In this document: in pieces, positions 61,272 to 64,000 of the stretch
Layout of the letters: each line of letters starts with the position of its first letter
Numbering within the stretch: position 1 is the first letter of the stretch
From: Loxodes magnus
Taxonomy: Eukaryota; Ciliophora; Karyorelictea; Loxodida; Loxodidae
Direction of reading: 5' to 3'
Length of the DNA: 64,000 nt
Assembly (NCBI GenBank): GCA_946699065.1
Contig: CAMPDV010000058.1
Span: forward strand, 682,001-746,000
Translations under genes and position numbers: made by a program
The notes under the pieces: model-generated
What the model saw: only the letters and a program-made list of their open reading frames with translations
Databases searched by the model: none
Told to the model about the DNA's origin: nothing

Positions 61272-63542
61272 ATGGAAAAGTAAAAGGATATAACTTTTGA
61301 GGATATAATGGAGCTTTTGAAGAGTACTGGAGCAAGCAAAGATCCTAAGGCTCCTATAAGATTATGAGAATTCAAAGAGCTAATAAAAGACAATAACGAC
61401 TTGAACAGCAAAGAAATGATAGGATAGGGAGGCTATGGAGCAGTTTATAAGATATACATTGAAGGTCTTGAATATGCACTTAAAATAATGACTCAAAAAA
61501 AGGGAGAAACTTAGTAGATGCTAATAAATAACTTCTATAACGAATGCAAGCAATTACTATCAGTCAATCATTAAAGAGTACTAAGACTTATTGGAGTAGC
61601 TTATGATAATTCTAAATAAGGAGAATATATCTTTTGCCACTATACCAATTACTAGTAAAAAGGAAATTTGTATGATATAATTAAACAAAAGTAGCTATTT
61701 TCTGATATAAGCGACCCTCAACTTAAGTTTTTCAAGAAAATAAAGCTACTTGGATAAATTGCCGAAGGAATTCATGCAATCCATGCTGTAGGTTTAGTTC
61801 ATAGAGACATTAAATCATTAAATGTATTATTAGATGATAATGATGCTCCTAAAATAGCTGACCTTGGATTAACTAGAGACTCCCAAATAATGTCAACAGC
61901 AGGAGAAAAAGGAACTGCATTATGAATGGCTCCAGAAATATACGATCATTAAAAAGCTAGTTTTTCTAGCGATATTTGAGCAATCGCTTGTGTAGCTATA
62001 GAAATATTTAATGAAAGTACTCCATTTCCAAAAAATCTAGATGTTTCTGAAATAAAAGATCTTGTCTATAGCTAAAAAAAGATCCCTGAATTTTCTCATG
62101 AAATCTAACAAAACGAATTGCTATCAGAATTGCTTAAAAATTGCTTTAACTTTGATCCATAAGAAAGACCCAGTATCTAAGTATTTAGATAGAGGTTAGA
62201 ATAAATAAAAAATCAAGCTTAAATTTCTAAAAGCTAAGTACAGTATTAAGCAAAAGAGGATAATGTTGACTTAAATTAACGCAGCATTGTTATAAGCAAT
62301 AAAATTTCTAATTCAACATTAGCTGCTAAAACTCTAGAGGAGATTAATTTTTAAGTTTAAAATTAAGAATAAAGTTTCAATCTGTATTTTTTAAGAGATC
62401 CTGAAACTCTGATAGTAAAAAGCGGTATTTTGTTTAAAGAATGAAAAATACAAAATAAGGGAATCAGAATGGATGAAGGAAGCTCGATTTATTATACTGA
62501 AGATTTTGTATATGTTTCAGGAGGTAAGGCTGATGGAAACTGCGCCAAAAATTTTTAGGTGATTAATAGAAAAGATTTTTAAGTGTAAGTCACGTGTGAA
62601 ATGCTATATCCAAGAAGTGGTCATGGAATGGTTGCAAGAAATATATAAAGTAACAAATACATCTACATACTTTCAGGAAATATATCACATGAAGAAGATT
62701 AAGAAAAATGTGAGATTTTTGATACAAATGAAGGAAAATGTAAAGAACTTGAAAACATAGTTTTCAAATGCAAGCACTTTGGATGTATTACAGAAGGAGA
62801 GAATTTGATAGTACTCGGTGGAATTTAGAAATAGTATTAGAGAATCTGCTTAGGTCAGTACTATAATTTTCAGTTAAATACATGGGGAATCTTAAAAAAA
62901 ACGATTCCCATAGGTTCTTCAGTTAGTTTAATTAAAGTGAACGAAACAATTTATATGTTTGGCGATTATCTTGAAGGAGTTTATTAGTTTAAGGGAAAAG
63001 ACGCAGACCAACAATTTGAGCTTATTTCAAACGAGAAGTATCCAGGTGAGCCTTGCTTTTAAAATCCGATATTTGATGATAATTATATATACGTATATGA
63101 TGGTAAAAAGGTATATAGTTATGATTTGGAAAAGTAAAATTGGGAAATCTAATACTAAGAGGATAAAAAGAAATTAACCGCTGAAGATATTTTTGCTTTA
63201 TTTGAAAAGCTAAAGAAAAATTAAGAAGAGATCTTGTAGGGAGTAAAATAAAATAGAGAAGACGTTTAATCTATTTATTCCTTAGCTCGTTAAATTTTCT
63301 CTAATTAAATCAAATATTAGCTAATAAGAGAATTAATTAAAACTTTAAAAGCTTTGCTTTAAACTTTAGGCTTTTTAGCTTTAAGCATAAATAAAAAATC
63401 TTATATTGCTACTACAATAGTTTAAATTAGCTAGTCTTTTAAAATTTTTTAGCATACAAATATAATAAAAAGATTTAAGGTATTGATAGGCAATCTTTTT
63501 ATCTAAATTGTCAAGAAATTAATTTTTGGAATTTCTCTATGA
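61272..63542 (+). CDS. Protein kinase with Kelch-like C-terminal repeats
   Basis: ATG to TGA gives 756 codons in one frame. The kinase domain spans residues about 52-310: the Gly loop IGQGGYGAVYK, the VAIK-type Lys in YALKIM, the catalytic loop VHRDIKSLNVLLDD, the metal-binding ADLGLTRD (DLG instead of DFG), GTALWMAPEI and SSDIWAIACVAIEIF. All catalytic residues are present, so it should be active on Ser/Thr; the HRDIKSLNVLL form is typical of the TKL/MAPKKK side of the kinase tree. From about residue 375 come Kelch-like strands (FVYVSGGKADGN, YIYILSGN, LIVLGG, IYMFGDYLEGVYQFKG), which usually form a propeller for protein binding. The last 90 residues after about 63280 are more hydrophobic and less certain; the true stop could lie behind a short intron. 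Invariant Trp residues at TGA make this the best code evidence in the window. Confidence 0.9.
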
Positions 63543-64000
63543 AAAGGATTATGTAGCACATTAAAAAAATTTCCGAATATTCTTTTTAGCAAACTAAATC
63601 AAGTTAAATTAAGAAATTCGTTTTGTACCAAACAGAAAAGTCCCTAAACTTAAAAGTACTCGTATCATAACAACTCTCGAAAAAGAGAGTACAAGTTCTT
63701 ATGCATAGAATATTTTATTAACTTAGTGGCTTTTATTTTTAACATATTAATAATTTAGCTTCATTAATTTATCCTAGGAATTAATTTATAAAATCATTTT
63801 AGATACCGCTAACTCTATTTCTCTTTTTAATACCTTCTATTATTTATAGATTAAGAATGAGGTATACATCATATCTTCATTAAATAATAAAGCTTCTAGT
63901 TAACTTTTATTATTCATATTCTATAAAGTTTATTTATTTTACTCAAATAAATTATCAAAGCGAAAAATATTGTAGGCAAACAATTTTTATATAACGCTTC
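63543..64000. other. Intergenic, no gene seen
   Basis: AT-rich 3' flank of the kinase gene running to the window edge. Nothing recognisable. Confidence 0.5.

Noticed and set aside
1..64000. Long open frames everywhere when all three stop codons are read as amino acids
   Set aside because: With no unconditional stop, openness has no weight. Frames poor in Gly, Asp, Glu and Val and lacking motifs or conserved ends were not called as genes (for example 36926-39300 and 46600-47900).

Overview
The window reads as ciliate nuclear DNA: extremely AT-rich, compact genes, 20-23 nt GT-AG introns, and a reassigned genetic code. With the standard code almost nothing is open. With TAA and TAG as Gln, and TGA as Trp inside genes but as the stop at gene ends, long proteins appear: tandem-FHA coiled-coil proteins, a VWA protein, a protein kinase with a Kelch-like C-terminus, a four-helix membrane protein and a LINE polyprotein. 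The clearest proof is the kinase activation-segment motif GTALWMAPE (near 61910), where the invariant Trp is TGA, together with three FHA paralogues that all end at an aligned TGA. This ambiguous code (NCBI table 27, karyorelict type) points to a Loxodes-like karyorelict. Heterotrichs with all three stops reassigned (table 28) are the main alternative, but the introns here are 20-23 nt rather than the roughly 15 nt usual in heterotrichs. Under this code no codon is an unconditional stop, so an open frame alone proves nothing. I relied on recognisable motifs, ATG-to-TGA frame closure after intron removal, and conservation between duplicated copies.

Layout. 1-4150: a decayed non-LTR retrotransposon (APE-type endonuclease, reverse transcriptase, C-terminal zinc-knuckle-like region), then a second retroelement-like coding remnant (about 4180-5230). 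5290-34425: a tandem array of three units of about 9 kb plus a fragment. Each full unit carries an FHA gene (+) and a decaying MFS sugar-porter gene (-). Units 1 and 2 are almost identical; unit 3 is a mosaic of near-identical and strongly diverged blocks; the fragment carries only an FHA gene with two offsetting frameshifts. 35271-36925 and 42425-44091 (minus) hold two more diverged, intact FHA paralogues. Between them lies a probably myristoylated VWA-domain protein (39437 to about 41085). 44225-48669: a weak ORF, a G-richer retroelement-like ORF, and a small myristoylation-type protein. 49845-58186: a duplicated two-gene cassette (coiled-coil protein plus four-helix membrane protein) in which the gene bodies are almost identical while the DNA between them has diverged, and the membrane protein's cytosolic tail has been exchanged. 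61272-63542: a kinase with Kelch-like C-terminus.

The recurring theme is local gene amplification followed by patchy homogenisation, which resembles concerted evolution by gene conversion. FHA (phosphothreonine-binding), kinase and VWA modules lie in one neighbourhood, but nothing in the sequence shows that they act in one pathway. Several long AT-rich stretches carry no gene I can support; they are listed as such.
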